Positions 10,281 to 22,462 are shown, counted from the first letter of the stretch. The stretch is DNA of 64,000 nt from Typha latifolia (GCA_019914945.1 CM034103.1:5146001-5210000); one strand, 5' to 3'. Notes: a model not told the origin generated them from the letters alone. Numbers and translations are program-made.

Positions 10281-11123
10281 ATAAGACTTGGAACCAAAGA
10301 TAGGCTGGGCTAAGATTCCTGCAATATCTGAATTTATTACAGAAACTAGTCCGTATAATCAAGGAAACATATTCGTCAGATATTCCTTGGTAGTCCAAAA
10401 ATTACGACACTAATTGGGTTGCATCTGTAACTTCCAAATCTACAACTTTCGTATTTATGACCTTCACAGATTGGAACTGTAGAAGGGACGAAAATATGGA
10501 ATAACGTGGGTGATGGTGGTGGTAACGGGTGGAATGGATGTTAGGGTTATGGATGGGTATGGAGATGAGGGTGGATTGTGGAAGTGATTAAGAAAAGTAG
10601 ACGAAGGGAATGAAGTGGTCGAGATCCCTAAGAAGAGGGGTGATTCGACAGACGAGGGATATTAGAACCAAGGAGAAACCTTGCCAACGGTAGAGGTGGA
10701 AGGATGGTGAAGAGGGATGAGGGAGGAGTCTAGAGAGAAGATAGGAGACAAGAAATCAAGAATCCAATTCTTATTGAAGTTGGTTGCCATCCATATATTT
10801 ATAGAGGCTAGCCAACAAGTCTTAAAATAATATGAAACCCTAATTTTAGAGGACTCCCGTCGATTGCGTTCGAATGGACCCAATCGCGTTCGAACGCACT
10901 CAAAAAGCCCCTTCTCTAGATTTGCGAACCCAACATAGGCGTTCACAAGTCGTTCGAACGTGGGCGTTCACAAGGCGTTCAAAAGGCGTTCACAAGGTGT
11001 TCATAAGGGTTCACAAGCGTTCGAACGCGAATCCACTTGCGTTTGAATACGACCTACAGGAATTTTATTTTAATGAAAATAAATATCTAATGCAATAAGA
11101 AAAGATCCTAACTAAGTGTATCA
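10279..11123 (-). mobile_element. 3' LTR of chromovirus copy 1
   Basis: It starts TGATACACTTAGTTAGG at 11123 in element orientation. U3 contains GCGTTCGAACGC and TTGTGAACGCC words (10860-11050). A TATA box CTATAAATATATGG follows at about 10793-10806. Directly upstream of the LTR is the polypurine tract GGTGGGGGAAGCGTGGTGGG. Confidence 0.85.
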
Positions 11124-11149
11124 GCCCACCACGCTTCCCCCACCTTGCC

Positions 11150-13440
11150 CTCAAGGTGAAAAGTCAAGGAAACGCTCCAAGATATCAGTCTCCAACTCTC
11201 ATGTCGTCTGATCAAATGGCTTGCCAAGCCACTCAACTAGAATCTCAATCTCTAATTTGGTACCATGTCATTGTCGGCGTTTAGCAAGTACTCAAACTAG
11301 CTCTACGATCTCTATCTCCTCCAATGGCTCCGGTAGAACCAATCCAACAATCTCATGATCTCCAATGCGCTCTCTCAATAATGAAACATTAAAGACAGAG
11401 TGCACTATCGACCCCTCCGGTAGCTCCAAACGATATGCAACCGGACCAATACGCTGTTAACACCGAATGCATCCGTGGTCCAGCTGCAAATCGCCTCGAT
11501 TCTCCAACTCAGGATGACGCTCCGGATCATCCATCACCTCCTACAACAATCTCAAAATATCTGGGTTAGATGTACATGCATACCTCAGCTTATCAAGGAA
11601 GGGAAAGGTAGGAGATGAATAGGCTGCAAGCTCGGCGGTATCGAGTTAGCGTGATAGTGCATCCACCGCTTTATTTTCCGTTCTCTTTTTGTATTGAATT
11701 TCATAATCATACCCCAATAATTTTGTAACCCATCGCTGCTGTGCCGGAGTGTGTATGCGCTGTCCCATAAAGTACGGAAGACTCCTTTGATCGGTTCAGA
11801 TAATGAATCGTCTACCGATCAAATAAGGCCTCCACTTTGACATCACATGCAGAATTGTCAACATCTCTCTCTCATAAGTCGATAATTGCGGATATTTTTG
11901 CGATAAAGCTATTGCTAAGATAGGCAATAGGACATCATTTTTGTATTAGTACTGCTCCTATGCCAACACCCGATGCATCACACTCAATAATGAATTCTTT
12001 GGTGAAGTCCGGTAGCGCTAGAACGGGTGCCGTCATTATTGCTGTTTTTAATTTTTCAAATGCTAAAGTGGCTTCGTCTGTCTATCTAAAAGAGTCCTTC
12101 TTCAACAAAGAAGTGAGAGGAGCAGCGATCTTGCCATATCTGGCGATGAATCGACGATAATAACTAGTCAGCCCAAAAAATCCTCTCAATTTGGTGGTAG
12201 TAATAGGAATAAGCCAAGCAGTCATGCATACAACCTTTTGAGGATTCGCTGCTACACCATCTGCTGAAATGATGTGGCCTAAATACTCCACCTTCATTAC
12301 TCCCCATAGGCACTTGGACTTCTTGATCTTCAATTGGTTTTGTTCTAACAAATTGAGCACATTTTCCAAATGTCGCCAATGCTCCAATTCAGTCCTGCTA
12401 TACACCAAAATATCGTCAAAAAATACCAAGACATACCTTTGTAAGAGAGGCCTATATATATCATTCATGAGACCTTGAAAGGTAGCTGGAGCATTGATGA
12501 GACCAAAAGGCATTACTCAGAACTCATAATGCCCGTACGGAGTCCGAAATGTAGTTTTGTGCACATCTGTCGGGTGAACTCTAATTTGATGATATCCGGC
12601 CCTCAAGTTATACTTACTAAATATAGTCACCCCTGCAAGCTCATCGAACAACTCCTCGATAACCGGAATAGGATATTGGTCCTTGACGGTAATAGCGTTT
12701 AGTGCTCGATAGTCGACACAAAAACACCATGTCCCATCTTTTTTTTGCACCAAAAGCATGGGGGATGAGTATGAGCTATGACTTGGTTGTATAAGACCTT
12801 TCTCCAACATCTCGGCTACCATCTTTGAGATAACTTCTTTTTGCACATGTGGATACCGATATGGCCTCAAGTTCGCCGATGCAGCCCCGAGTACAATCTC
12901 TATGCGATGGTCTGCTGCTCTCCTCGGTGGCAACTCCTACGGCTCCTCAAACAGTCTAGAAAAGTTATCTAATAGATTAGACAATTCAATGATAGTACCT
13001 GAACTCGTTTGAGGCTCATCTCCTGCTAGTCCTAACTGAAGAAGATAGGCCAAATCATACACACCAAGTAGCCCCACCATAGGCTGCATCGTAGGAATCG
13101 GCGAAGTCCGAACACCATCAAGCTGCACATCTTTGTTTCCTTGTTTATATTTCATCCACATGCTTCGAAAATCAAATGTGACGGGTCCCAAACTTTATAA
13201 CCACTGAGCACCAAGGACAATATCCGCTCCTCGTAGCACCAATGGATACAAGTCTACAATGATGTCGTGTCTTTGCACATGTATATTGACTCGGCGACAT
13301 AAGCTCTCCGCCTTAACCTTCGTGCTGTCTCCAATAGCAACGTCAAACCTCGTAGTCGGTTCAGCAACCAAACCCAATCTCCTCACTAGCCTCTCGTCTA
13401 GAAAGTTGTGTATACTCCCCGAATCGATGAGGATGTGCAC
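11150..13440 (-). pseudogene. Chromovirus pol copy 1 (protease, RT, RNase H, integrase C-terminus, chromodomain)
   Basis: The protease has HILIDSGSIHNFLDERL (13440 downward). Reverse transcriptase runs 12933-12082 with [28 protein letters not shown] and [11 protein letters not shown], then VEYLGHIIS. The usual catalytic Asp in FSKxDLRxGYHQ is Asn here. RNase H remnants follow at 12080-11640 with several frameshifts. Then GPVAYRLELPEGS appears directly (about 11450-11410), without the integrase zinc finger or D,D,E core. A chromodomain-like stretch ending in F-L-D-F-S-P lies at 11252-11150. The polyprotein is frameshifted at several places and could not work. Confidence 0.85.
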
Positions 13441-13449
13441 ACAATGTTT

Positions 13450-14946
13450 TCTAACGAGTCCGTCTACTCATAACGTACTCGGCGCGGAAGTACCCGAATA
13501 TGCATGCATCGATATTTCAGCTTGGATATCCTCCTCCACAGTCTCCTCATGGGTCTCCTCAAGACACTCTCCATCATCAACTACCACATCATCCTCCTAA
13601 GGACCATCGATAAGTAGCACGCTCCTGATCAGTTTAGAACACCGATGATCGGGGGTGAAACGCTCATCACACTGAAAGCAAAGGCCCTTCGCTTTTCGCT
13701 CCTCCACCTAGGCAGGTGTGAGAGTTCGAACGAGGGTCTTGTGCCTCCTCTAACGTCGGAAGAAGGTCTCAAATGTGGTTGTGGTCTAGTAGTCGTAGCC
13801 GCTGTTTTTAAAACCGTAGAATTTTCAATCGTCATTCTAGGTGCAAACCGCCCATCTCGGTTGCCCAATTGGTTTTCGCTGCCATCTTTAGAGCCCTATG
13901 CTTTTGTTCCATCCTCCTGGCCTTCTCAAAGGCCTCCTCAAGAGTAGTAGGACATAGAGCACGAGCATCCGCTTGTATCTACTCTCGCAGCCCTCAAATA
14001 AATGTACTCATCAATGTACGTTCGGGCCACGGTGGCGCATAATGACTATTAACTCTTTCAAACTCAGCTTGGTTCTCCAATACAATAGTCCTTTGAACCA
14101 TCTTACTTAATATGGCAGCAAAATCTGCATGTACAAAAATTAGCCCATCTAGTAAATCCACCACCACGAATAACCGACCAATACCAATGCAATATTGTTC
14201 GTTAGAGGTGGAAGCTTGCTATCTAGACTTTTGCATCTTTCGTTGTACCTTGACAACGGAAATATTATTCAACTTGAAATACCCAATCCGTTGGATCATC
14301 GCCTTGGAATTTTGGAATGTCCAAGTGTGCGGTTCTCCCTCGAATAGCATTGTTGAGTTCGCGAAGGATTCTTGGTTCAGGTCTAAACCTTTGTGCATGT
14401 TGATCACCTTTTCTAAATCCTCGAGCACATACATCACCATCTCCATAGGGATCAACCTCATCCTCATAGTGCCAATCCTCCTCATCGACGAAGCGCATCG
14501 GTGTCGCACGCCTCTCGGGTTCCACCATCGCCGGTCTTGGGTTTTGTAACGGAGGTAGGGGATGATGTGAATGCATAGGTAGGAGGGGATCATTGACACT
14601 CATATGATGCACTTGGACCTATGGAGTATCGGTTCTATGGAGTCCAACTGTTGGTCCTTCTTGAAACTCTGTTTGTCGTCGAGGAGATGACGAACCCAAT
14701 TGATTCACGACATATTCTTTGAATTCATTGTGATCCTTTTGTATGTTGTCAACTCTATGCAACAATGTTTAGAAGATGCCCCTTAGTTCATCTATATTTA
14801 AACCCATGGACATTGGTAGACTCGGTCTTGCCGTGGTCGCTCCAAAGAAATCGGCCTCACAGTTAGGATCATCATCAATTGAGTCCTCCCTTGTCGGTGT
14901 GCTCTCCATAGGTCTCTTTGTTGATGTAATTTTTCTTGTCAACCAT
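13450..14946 (-). pseudogene. Chromovirus gag copy 1 (decayed)
   Basis: It starts with the ATG at 14946, 24 bases inside the primer site. The conserved gag core P-K-F-Q-G-D-D-P-T-D-W-V-F-Q-V-E is read at about 14310-14265. A knuckle-like region (C-x-x-C-D-E-x-F-x-P-x-x-R-C in decayed form) lies near 13690-13640. Frameshifts and stops are frequent, for example at 14219-14265. Confidence 0.75.
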
Positions 14947-14969
14947 TAATGGAGGTCTAAAGTTCGCTT

Positions 14970-14981
14970 GCTCTGATACCA
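14970..14981 (-). other. Primer-binding site of chromovirus copy 1
   Basis: The minus strand reads TGGTATCAGAGC exactly, three bases inside the LTR end. Confidence 0.85.
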
Positions 14982-14984
14982 ATT

Positions 14985-15647
14985 TGATAAGATCTGGAAC
15001 CAAAGATAGGCTATGCTAAAATTATTGCAAGATCTAAATTTATTAGCAAAATCAGTCTGTGCAATCGAGGAAAAATATTCGTCAGATATTCTTTGATAGT
15101 CAGAAAATTACGAAACTAATTGGGTTGGATCTGTAACTTCCTATATACAACTTTCATATTTATGCCCTTCGTAGAGTCGAACTATAGCAGAGACGAAAAC
15201 ACGAAATAACATGGGTGATGGTGATGGTGATGGGTGGAGTGGATGTTAGGGTTATGGATGGGTATGGAGATGAGGGTGGATTGTGGAAGTGATTAAAAAA
15301 AGTAGACGAAGGGAACGAAGTGGTTGAGATCCCTAAGAAGAGGGGAGATTCTACAGACGAGGGAGATTAGAAGCGAGGAAAAACCTTGCCAACGGTAGAG
15401 GTGGAAGGATGGTGAAGAGGGAGGAGGGAGAAGTCTAGATAGAAGATAAGAGGCAAAAAATTAAGAATCCAATTCCAATTGAAGTTGGTTGCCATCCATA
15501 TATTTATAGAGGCTAGCCAACAAGTCCTAAAATAATATGAAACATTAATTCTAGAGGACTCCCGTCAATCGCGTTCGAACGCACTCAAAAAGCCCATTTT
15601 CTGGATTTGCGAACGCGACACAGGCGTTCACAAGTCGTTCGAACACG
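14985..15647 (-). mobile_element. 5' LTR of chromovirus copy 1, truncated in U3
   Basis: It matches the 3' LTR from the LTR end at 14985 up to CGTTCACAAGTCGTTCGAAC, then stops at about 15647. Around 160 bp of U3, including the TGATACA terminus, are missing. No target duplication can therefore be found. Confidence 0.8.
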
Positions 15648-15692
15648 TCATATGCATTTTCAGTCAGATGAAAATAAAATCATATGCATTTT
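15648..15692. other. Rearrangement junction with a 13-base direct repeat
   Basis: TCATATGCATTTT occurs at 15648-15660 and again at 15680-15692. The second copy belongs to the flanking repeat (compare 27060-27072). The first looks like templated filler between the broken gypsy LTR and the long-LTR element. Confidence 0.5.
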
Positions 15693-16007
15693 TCAACAAC
15701 TCAGACATCAATGTCATCTCTGTATATCATGATACTAGACTACTATGCAAAGTCAACACCCGATACCCGGTCTCAATATTATGTCCAAAGGCTCAGAGTA
15801 TACTCCACCACCCACAAAGAGTATCTCAAATATAAACCATACCCCGCCACTCGCTAAGATATCAACATCCATCCAGACCGGGCACCATTCTAGCCAATAA
15901 AAATCTCGTGAGGATAACTCGCCACATCTGCTATGGCGAACGGTATGTGTCCAAATGTCTGTTGTGCACACAGACTTACGACCTCGGACGTAAGGCCAAC
16001 AGGATCG
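15693..16007 (-). mobile_element. 3' LTR of the long-LTR element, distal part
   Basis: It matches 27073-27392 of the 5' LTR. The terminal roughly 440 bp of the LTR (26587-27030 in the 5' copy) are absent. It ends at the gypsy insertion point. Confidence 0.75.
16003..16007. repeat. Target-site duplication of chromovirus copy 2, left (GATCG)
   Basis: The right copy at 21367-21371 reads GATGG, one change. The empty site in the other LTR of the host element (near 27386) reads GGATCGCGACTATG. Confidence 0.75.
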
Positions 16008-16870
16008 TGATACACTTAGTTAGGTGTTTAGTTTTTTTAAAATAAAATTCCTGTAGGTCGCGTTCGAATGTAGGTGGAGTCGCATTCGAACGCCCTTGTG
16101 AACGCCTACATCTGGTTTGCAAATACAAAGAATGCATATAGTGCGTCGAACATAGTCGGGCGAGTTCAAATGCCCGCATTCGAACGCCTGTGTCGCGTTC
16201 GCAAATCCAGAGAAGGGGCTTTTTGAGTGCGTTCAAACACGATCGGGCGCGTTCAAATGCGATCAACGGGAATCCTCTAGAATTAGGGTTTCATATTGTT
16301 TTAGGACTTGTTGGCTATCCTCTATAAATATGTGGATGATAGCCAACTTCATTATGCTATTGGATTCTTGATTTCTTGCCTCCTATTTTCTCTCTAGACT
16401 CCTCCTTCCTCCCTCTTCACCATCATTCCATATCTACCGTTGGCAAGGTTTCTCCTCGCTTCTAATCTCCCTCGACTGTTGAGCCACCCCCCTTCTTTGA
16501 GATCTCGACCACTTCGTTTCCCTTCGTCTACTTCCCTTAATCACTTCCACAATCCACCCTCATCTCCATACCCACCCATAACCCTAACATCCACTCCACC
16601 CGTCACCACCACCATTACCCATGTTATTCCGTGTTTTCGTCCCTGCTACAATTTGAATACGCAAAGGGCATAAATACAAAAGTTGTAGATCAGAAAGTTA
16701 TAGATCAAACCCAATTAGTTTCATAATTGTCTGACTACCAGAGAATATCTGATGAATATTTGCCCACTGTTACGCGGGCTGATTCCTATAATAAATTCAG
16801 ATCTTGAGGGAATCTTAGTGTAGCCTATTTTTGGTTCCAGATCCTATCAATTTGGTATCAAAGCCCATCA
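16008..16870 (+). mobile_element. 5' LTR of chromovirus copy 2
   Basis: It starts TGATACACTTAG. U3 holds GCGTTCGAATG, TTCGAACGCC and GCGTTCGCAAATCCAG words at 16060-16270. A TATA-like CTATAAATATGTGG lies at 16322-16335. The LTR end is either CCTATCA at 16849 or, with one extra primer-site unit, CCCATCA at 16870. Confidence 0.82.
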
Positions 16871-16872
16871 AT

Positions 16873-16884
16873 TGGTATCAGAGC
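16873..16884 (+). other. Primer-binding site of chromovirus copy 2
   Basis: An exact TGGTATCAGAGC. A mutated second copy, TGGTATCAAAGC, lies 21 bases upstream at 16852-16863. Confidence 0.85.
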
Positions 16885-16907
16885 AAGTGAACCTCAGACC
16901 TCCATTA

Positions 16908-18235
16908 ATGGTTGAAATAAGGAAGATGACATCAACAAGGATACCTATGGAGACCACACCGACAAGGGAGGACTCAATGCACGATGATCCTAACCGTGAG
17001 TCCGATTTCATTGGAGCGACCACGATAGGACCGAGTCAACCAACATCCATGGATTCGAATATGGATGAACTTAGAGGCATGTTCCAAATATTGTTGCATA
17101 GAGTTAATAACATGCAAAATGATCACAATGAATTCAAGGAATATGTCGTGAATCGATTGCGTTTGTCATCTCCTCGATGACGAACGGAGTTTCAAGAAGG
17201 ACCAGCGGTGGGACCTAATCGAACCAATACCCCAAAGGTCCAGGTGCGTCATATGAGTGTTAATGATCCCCTCCTACCTATGCCTTCACATCATCCCCAA
17301 CCTTTATTACAAAACTCAAGACTGGCGGTGGTGGAACCTGAAAGGCATGCGGCAACGGTGCACTTCGTCGATGAGGAGGATTGGCACTATGAGGATGAGG
17401 TCGATCCCTATGGAGATGTTGATGGACATGCTCAAGGATTTAGAGAAAGTGATCAACATGCACAAAGGTTTAGACCTGAACCAAGGATCTTTCGCGAACT
17501 CGACAACGCTATTCGAGGGAGAACCGCATGCTTGGACTTTCTAAAACGCTATTCGAGGGAGAACCGCATGCTTGGACTTTCGTGATCCAACAGATTGGGT
17601 GTTTCAAGTTGAACAATATTTTGATTGTCAAGGTATAGAGGAAGATGCAAAAGTCCAGATGGCAAGCTCTCACCACCAAGAAATGGCATTGCATTGGTAT
17701 AAATCGATAATTCATGGTAGTGGATTTATCGGATGGACTGATTTTTGTAGGAGGATTACACGTAGATTTGGGACCATATAAAGATTTTGCTGTCACATTA
17801 AGCAAGATGGTTTGAATGACTACCGTATTGGAGTACCAAGCAGAGTTTGAAAGAGTTAGTAGTTATTATGAGCCACCATGGCCCGAACGTACATTGATAA
17901 GTATATTTATTTCAGGGCTACGAGAGGATGGAACAAAAGCATAGGGCTCTAAAGATGACAGCGAAAAATAATTGGGGCAACGAAGATAGGCGGTTTGCAC
18001 CTAGAACGCCGGTTGCAAATTTTACAGTTTCAAAAACTGCGGCTGCGACTACTAGACCACGACCACCTTTGAGACCTTCTTTCGACATTAGAGGAGGCAC
18101 TAGACCCCCCGTTGGAACTCTCACACCTGGTCAGGTGGAGGAGCGAATAGCGAAGGGCCTTTGCTTTCGATATGATGAGTATTTCACCCCCGGTCATCGA
18201 CGCATGCTTATTCGGGTACTTTCACGTCGAGGACG
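16908..18235 (+). pseudogene. Chromovirus gag copy 2 (decayed)
   Basis: The first ATG after the primer site is at 16908. The frame runs through D-E-L-R-G-M-F-Q to a stop at 17178. The gag core D-P-T-D-W-V-F-Q-V-E-Q-Y-F-D is read at 17584-17640. A 40-bp tandem duplication at 17505-17580 shifts the frame. A knuckle remnant C-F-R-Y-D-E-Y-F-T-P-G-H-R lies near 18165-18200, where the second Cys is Tyr. Confidence 0.78.
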
Positions 18236-18239
18236 TTAC

Positions 18240-20488
18240 AAGTGGATGGACTCGTTAGAAAGCATTGTGTGCACATCCTCATCGATTCGGGGAGTACACA
18301 CACCTTTTTAGACGAGAGGTTAGTGAGGAGATTGGATTTGGATGCCGAACTGACTACGGAGTTTGACGTTGCTATTGGAGATGGCACGAAGCTTAGGGCA
18401 GAGTGCTTGTGTCGCTGAGTCGGTATACGAGTGCAAGGACACGACATCATTGTGGACTTGTATCCGTTGGCGCTGCGAGGAGCAGACATTGTGCTTGGTG
18501 CTCAGTGGTTACAGAGTTTGGGACCCGTCACATTTGATTTCGGGAGCATGTGGATGAAATATAAACAAGGAAATAAAGATGTGCAGCTTGATGGTGTTCG
18601 GACTTGTGCGTATGGTAGGGTTGCCTTGTGCGTATGATTTGGCCTATCTTCTTCCATTAGGACCAGTAGGAGATGAGCCTCAAACTAGTTCAAGTACTAC
18701 CATTGAATTGACTAATTTATTAGATAACTTTTCTTGAGAGTAGCGAACCATCGCATAGAGATTGTACCCGGGGCTGCACCGACAAACGTGAGCCCATATT
18801 AGTATCCACATGTGCAAAAAGAAATTATCTCAAAGATGGTAGCCGAGATGTTGGAGCAAGGCCTCATACAACTAAGTCATAGTTCATACTCATCCGCCGT
18901 GCTATTGGTGCGAAAAAGGATGGAACATAACATTTTTGTGTCGACTATCAAGCACTAAATGCTATTAAGGACCGGTATCCCATTTTGGTTATGAGGAGTT
19001 GCTGGACGAGCTTGTAGGGGCGACTATATTTAGTAAGCTTAACTTGAGGGCTGGGTATCATCAAATTAGAGTTCACTCGGCGGATGTGCACAAAACTGCA
19101 TTTCGGACTCCGAATGGGAATTACGAGTTCCGAGTGATGCCTTTTGGTCTCACCAATGCTCCAGCTACCTTTCAAGGCCTCATGAATGATATATTTTGGC
19201 CTCTATTGCGAAGGTATGTCTTGGTATTTTTTGACGATATTTTGGTGTATAGCAGGATTGAATTAGAGCATTAGCGGCATTTGGAGGACGTGCTGAATTT
19301 GCTAGAGCAAAATCAATTGAAGATCAAGAAGTCCAAGTGCCTATGGGGAGTACCAAAAGTGTAGTATTTAGGCCACATCATTTTAGCGGATGGTGTAGTG
19401 GCGGATCCCCAAAAGGTTGCATGCATGACCGCTTGGCCTATTCCTACTACCACTGGAATTGAGAGGATTTTGGGGCTGACCGGATATTATCAACGCTTCA
19501 TCGCCGGATATGGCAAAATCGCTGCTCCTCTCACTTCTTTATTGAAGAAGGATTCTTTTAGATGTATGGATGAAGCCACTTTAGCCTTTGAAAAATTGAA
19601 AACAGCAATGGCAACGGCACCGATTCTACCGCTACCGGACTTCACCAAAGAATTCATTGTAGAATGTGATGCGTCAGGTATTGGCATAGGAGTTGTACTA
19701 ATTCAAGAATGATGTCTATTGCCTATCTTAGTAAGGATTTATTTGAAAAATCTCAATAATTATCGACTTATGAGAGGGAGATGTTGCAATTCTGCATGCG
19801 ATGACAAAGTGGAGGCCTTATTTGATTGGTAAGCGATTCATTATCCGAACCGATCAAAGGAGCCTTCCATACTTTATGGGACAGTGCATACACAGTTTGG
19901 CATAACAGCGATGGGTCAGAAAATTGCTGGGGTATGATTATGAAATTAAATACAAGAAGGGAACGAAAAATAAAGCGGCGGATGCACTATCGTGCCAACC
20001 TAATACCGTCGAGCTTGCAGCCTATTCATCTCCTACCTTTCCCTTCCTTAACGAGCTAAGGTATGCATGTACATCTGACCCAGATATTTTGAGATTGTTG
20101 CAAGAGGTGATGGATGATCTAGAGTGCCATCTCGAGTTAGAGAATCGAAGCGGTTTACTACTGGACTGTGGATTGCATTCAGTGTTGGAGTGTATTGGTC
20201 CGGTTGCATATCGTTTGGAGCTGCCGGAGAGGTCGAGAGTGCATCTTATCTTCAATGTTTTATTGCTGAGGGAGCGCATTGGAGTTCATGAGATCATTGG
20301 ATTAGTCCTACCAGAGCCACTAGAGGAGATAGAGATCATAGACCAGTTCGATTACTTGCTAGACGCCGATGACGACATGGTACAAGATGGAGATTCTAGT
20401 TGAGTGGCTTGGCAAGCCATCTGATAAGGTGACATGGGAGTTGGAGATTGATATCTTCGAGCGTTTTCCTGACTTTTCACCTTGAGGG
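18240..20488 (+). pseudogene. Chromovirus pol copy 2 (protease, RT, RNase H, integrase C-terminus, chromodomain)
   Basis: The protease shows H-I-L-I-D-S-G-S-T-H at 18271-18300. Reverse transcriptase has [15 protein letters not shown] (19030-19074), [14 protein letters not shown] and [11 protein letters not shown], then a stop at 19273. RNase H continues with [15 protein letters not shown] (19636-19680) and KYKKGTKNKAADAL (19945-19990). GPVAYRLELPERS appears at 20188-20230 only about 70 codons later, so the integrase zinc finger and D,D,E core are missing. In another frame a chromodomain-like stretch runs from I-L-V-E-W-L-G-K-P to E-R-F-P-D-F-S-P (20389-20485). Several frameshifts and stops make it non-functional. 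Confidence 0.85.
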
Positions 20489-20512
20489 CAAGGTGGGGGA
20501 AGCGTGGTGGGC
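20487..20512 (+). other. Polypurine tract of chromovirus copy 2
   Basis: AAGGTGGGGGAAGCGTGG lies directly before the TGATACAT start of the 3' LTR. Copy 1 has the same tract. Confidence 0.8.
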
Positions 20513-21366
20513 TGATACATTTAGTTAGGATCTTTTTTTATTACATGAGGTATTTATTTTCACTTAAATAAAATTCCTGTAGGTCGTGTTCGAACGCAGG
20601 TAGAGTCGCGTTCGAACGCCCTTGTGAATGCCTTGTGAACGCCTGCATCAGGTTCGCAAATATAAAGAACACATATAGTCCGTTCGAACACGGTCGGGCA
20701 AGTTCGAACACCCGCGTTCGAACTCCTATGTCGCATTCGCAAATCTAGAGAAAGGGCTTTTTGAGTACGTTCGAATGCGATCGGGCGATTCAAACGCGAC
20801 CGGCATGAATCCTCTAGAATTAGGGTTTCATATTATGCTATTGAATTCTTGATTTCTTGCCTCATATCTTCTCTCTAGACTCCTCCTTCCTCCCTCTTCA
20901 GCATCCTTCCATATCTATGGTTGGCAAGGTTTCTCCTCGCTTCTAATCTCCCTCGATTGTCGAGCCACACCCCTTATTTGGGATCTCGACCACTTCGTTT
21001 CCCCTCATCTACTTTCCTTAATCACTTCCACAATCCACTCTCATCTCCATACCCACCCATAACCCTAACATCCACTCCACCCGTCACCACCACCATCACC
21101 CACATTATTCCGAGTTTTCTTCCCTGCTATAGTTTGAATGTGTGAAGGGCATAATAATTTGTAGATCAGGAAGTTACGAATACAATCCAAATGGTTTCGT
21201 AATTTTCTGACTACCGGAGAATATCTGACGAATATTTTTCCACGGTTGCGCAGATTGATTACTGTAATGAATTCAGATCTTGAGAAAATCTTAGTGTAGC
21301 CTATTTTTGGTTTTAGATCCTATCAATTTGCTATCAGAGCCCATCAATTGGTATCAGAGCCTATCA
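20513..21366 (+). mobile_element. 3' LTR of chromovirus copy 2, with extra primer-site units at its end
   Basis: It matches the 5' LTR. The terminus CCTATCA (21319-21325) is followed by ATTTGCTATCAGAGCCCATCA (21326-21346) and ATTGGTATCAGAGCCTATCA (21347-21366), then by the target duplication. Six TTCGAA words lie at 20585-20790. The TATA region of the 5' LTR is deleted here near 20830. Confidence 0.8.
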
Positions 21367-22357
21367 GATGGCGACTATGTCGAGCGATCAATCATCCACC
21401 AAGTGTGTCCTAACCCTCGCGCCCACTCGGGTATCCTCACGCTTTCTATCAACTATCCTATCAATTATATTTCATGATTTCCTTCTAAATGACAGATCAC
21501 ATGCATATATCCAGTAGGATAACAAGTCAATGTATAACAAGAATTTAGGTGAAATAGGAATCAAGAGAAAAATGATGCAATGCAAACTCCAACCATGTAT
21601 CTAACATATGCATACTCTTGCTAGTCTATCACATGCACAATCATACTAGAGATCAACTCGGTATAAAATTATAATAATATATTTATTCTAATCATCTCTA
21701 TATATCATCAATGTACTCATTTTCCAGATTAGCCTAATCAAATACATGATAAAATATGCTTGACTGAAATCATCTCTAGATAGAGTCATATAATCATGCT
21801 CGAGGCCAAAAATGCATGTACATAATATATAATATATCCTAATTTGAGAAAGGCGTCTAGGGGATAAAACTACTCACAGTTTGATTAGAAGACCCAATAC
21901 ACGTGTAACGCCCCCACCCGGCACGGGCTCGTGCACACCCACGTGCCCACATACTTTGATTATTTTGTCACTACTACCCTTACTAAAAAATTGAGTTGCA
22001 TATAAAATAATCTTTACTTAATCATGTAATATAAACATTAAGTAAGCCTACTATTATATTATATGCATAATAATGTATAATAAGTTGTATATATATATAT
22101 ACCTAATTATAAAGATATGTATTAATCTAATAAAAATATATGAAGTTAAAAATATATTTATATACAAATATTTATGATTATAATTAACTAAAATTACACT
22201 AATTACACTTATCTAATAACCATGTTACTAAATATATCTATTCTTGAAAAATTAAACTAAAAATCTAATTTAGATTAATTGAATAACAAGTAATTTAGAC
22301 ATGTGTTTTATTACGAGAGAAGGTAAAACGAAGAGAGGAAAAAGAAGTAGAGGAAAC

Positions 22358-22462
22358 GAAGAAGAAGAAGAAGAAGAAGAAGAATAAGAAGAAGAAGAAA
22401 AAGAAGAAGAAGAAGAAGAAGAAGAAGAAAAAGAAGAAGAAGAAGAAGAAGAAGAAGAAGAG
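22358..22462. repeat. GAA microsatellite inside an LTR
   Basis: About 100 bp of GAA units with a few AAA interruptions. The 5' LTR counterpart at 28712-28761 is about half as long. Confidence 0.9.

Larger units (their letters stand above)
10239..15647 (-). mobile_element. Ty3/gypsy chromovirus, copy 1, defective, 5' LTR truncated
   Basis: In element orientation the order is truncated 5' LTR (15647-14985), primer site, gag (14946-13600), protease, reverse transcriptase, RNase H, integrase C-terminal GPVAYRLELP module, chromodomain remnant, polypurine tract and 3' LTR (11123-10279). The reverse transcriptase lies before the integrase remnant and a chromodomain ends the polyprotein, so this is a chromovirus. 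The zinc-finger and catalytic core of integrase are absent. The closely related copy at 16008-21366 lacks the same part. Confidence 0.85.
16008..21366 (+). mobile_element. Ty3/gypsy chromovirus, copy 2, defective, both LTRs present
   Basis: The order is 5' LTR (16008-16870), primer site, gag, protease, reverse transcriptase, RNase H, integrase C-terminal module, chromodomain, polypurine tract and 3' LTR (20513-21366). It is inserted in the 3' LTR of the long-LTR element with a 5-base duplication. It resembles copy 1 throughout and shares both the absent integrase core and the Asn in place of the first catalytic Asp of reverse transcriptase. All ORFs are broken. Confidence 0.88.

Noticed and set aside
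10239..21366. The two opposed chromoviruses as one large inverted duplication
   Set aside because: Copy 2 has its own target duplication inside the long-LTR element and the two differ in LTR details, so they are separate insertions.
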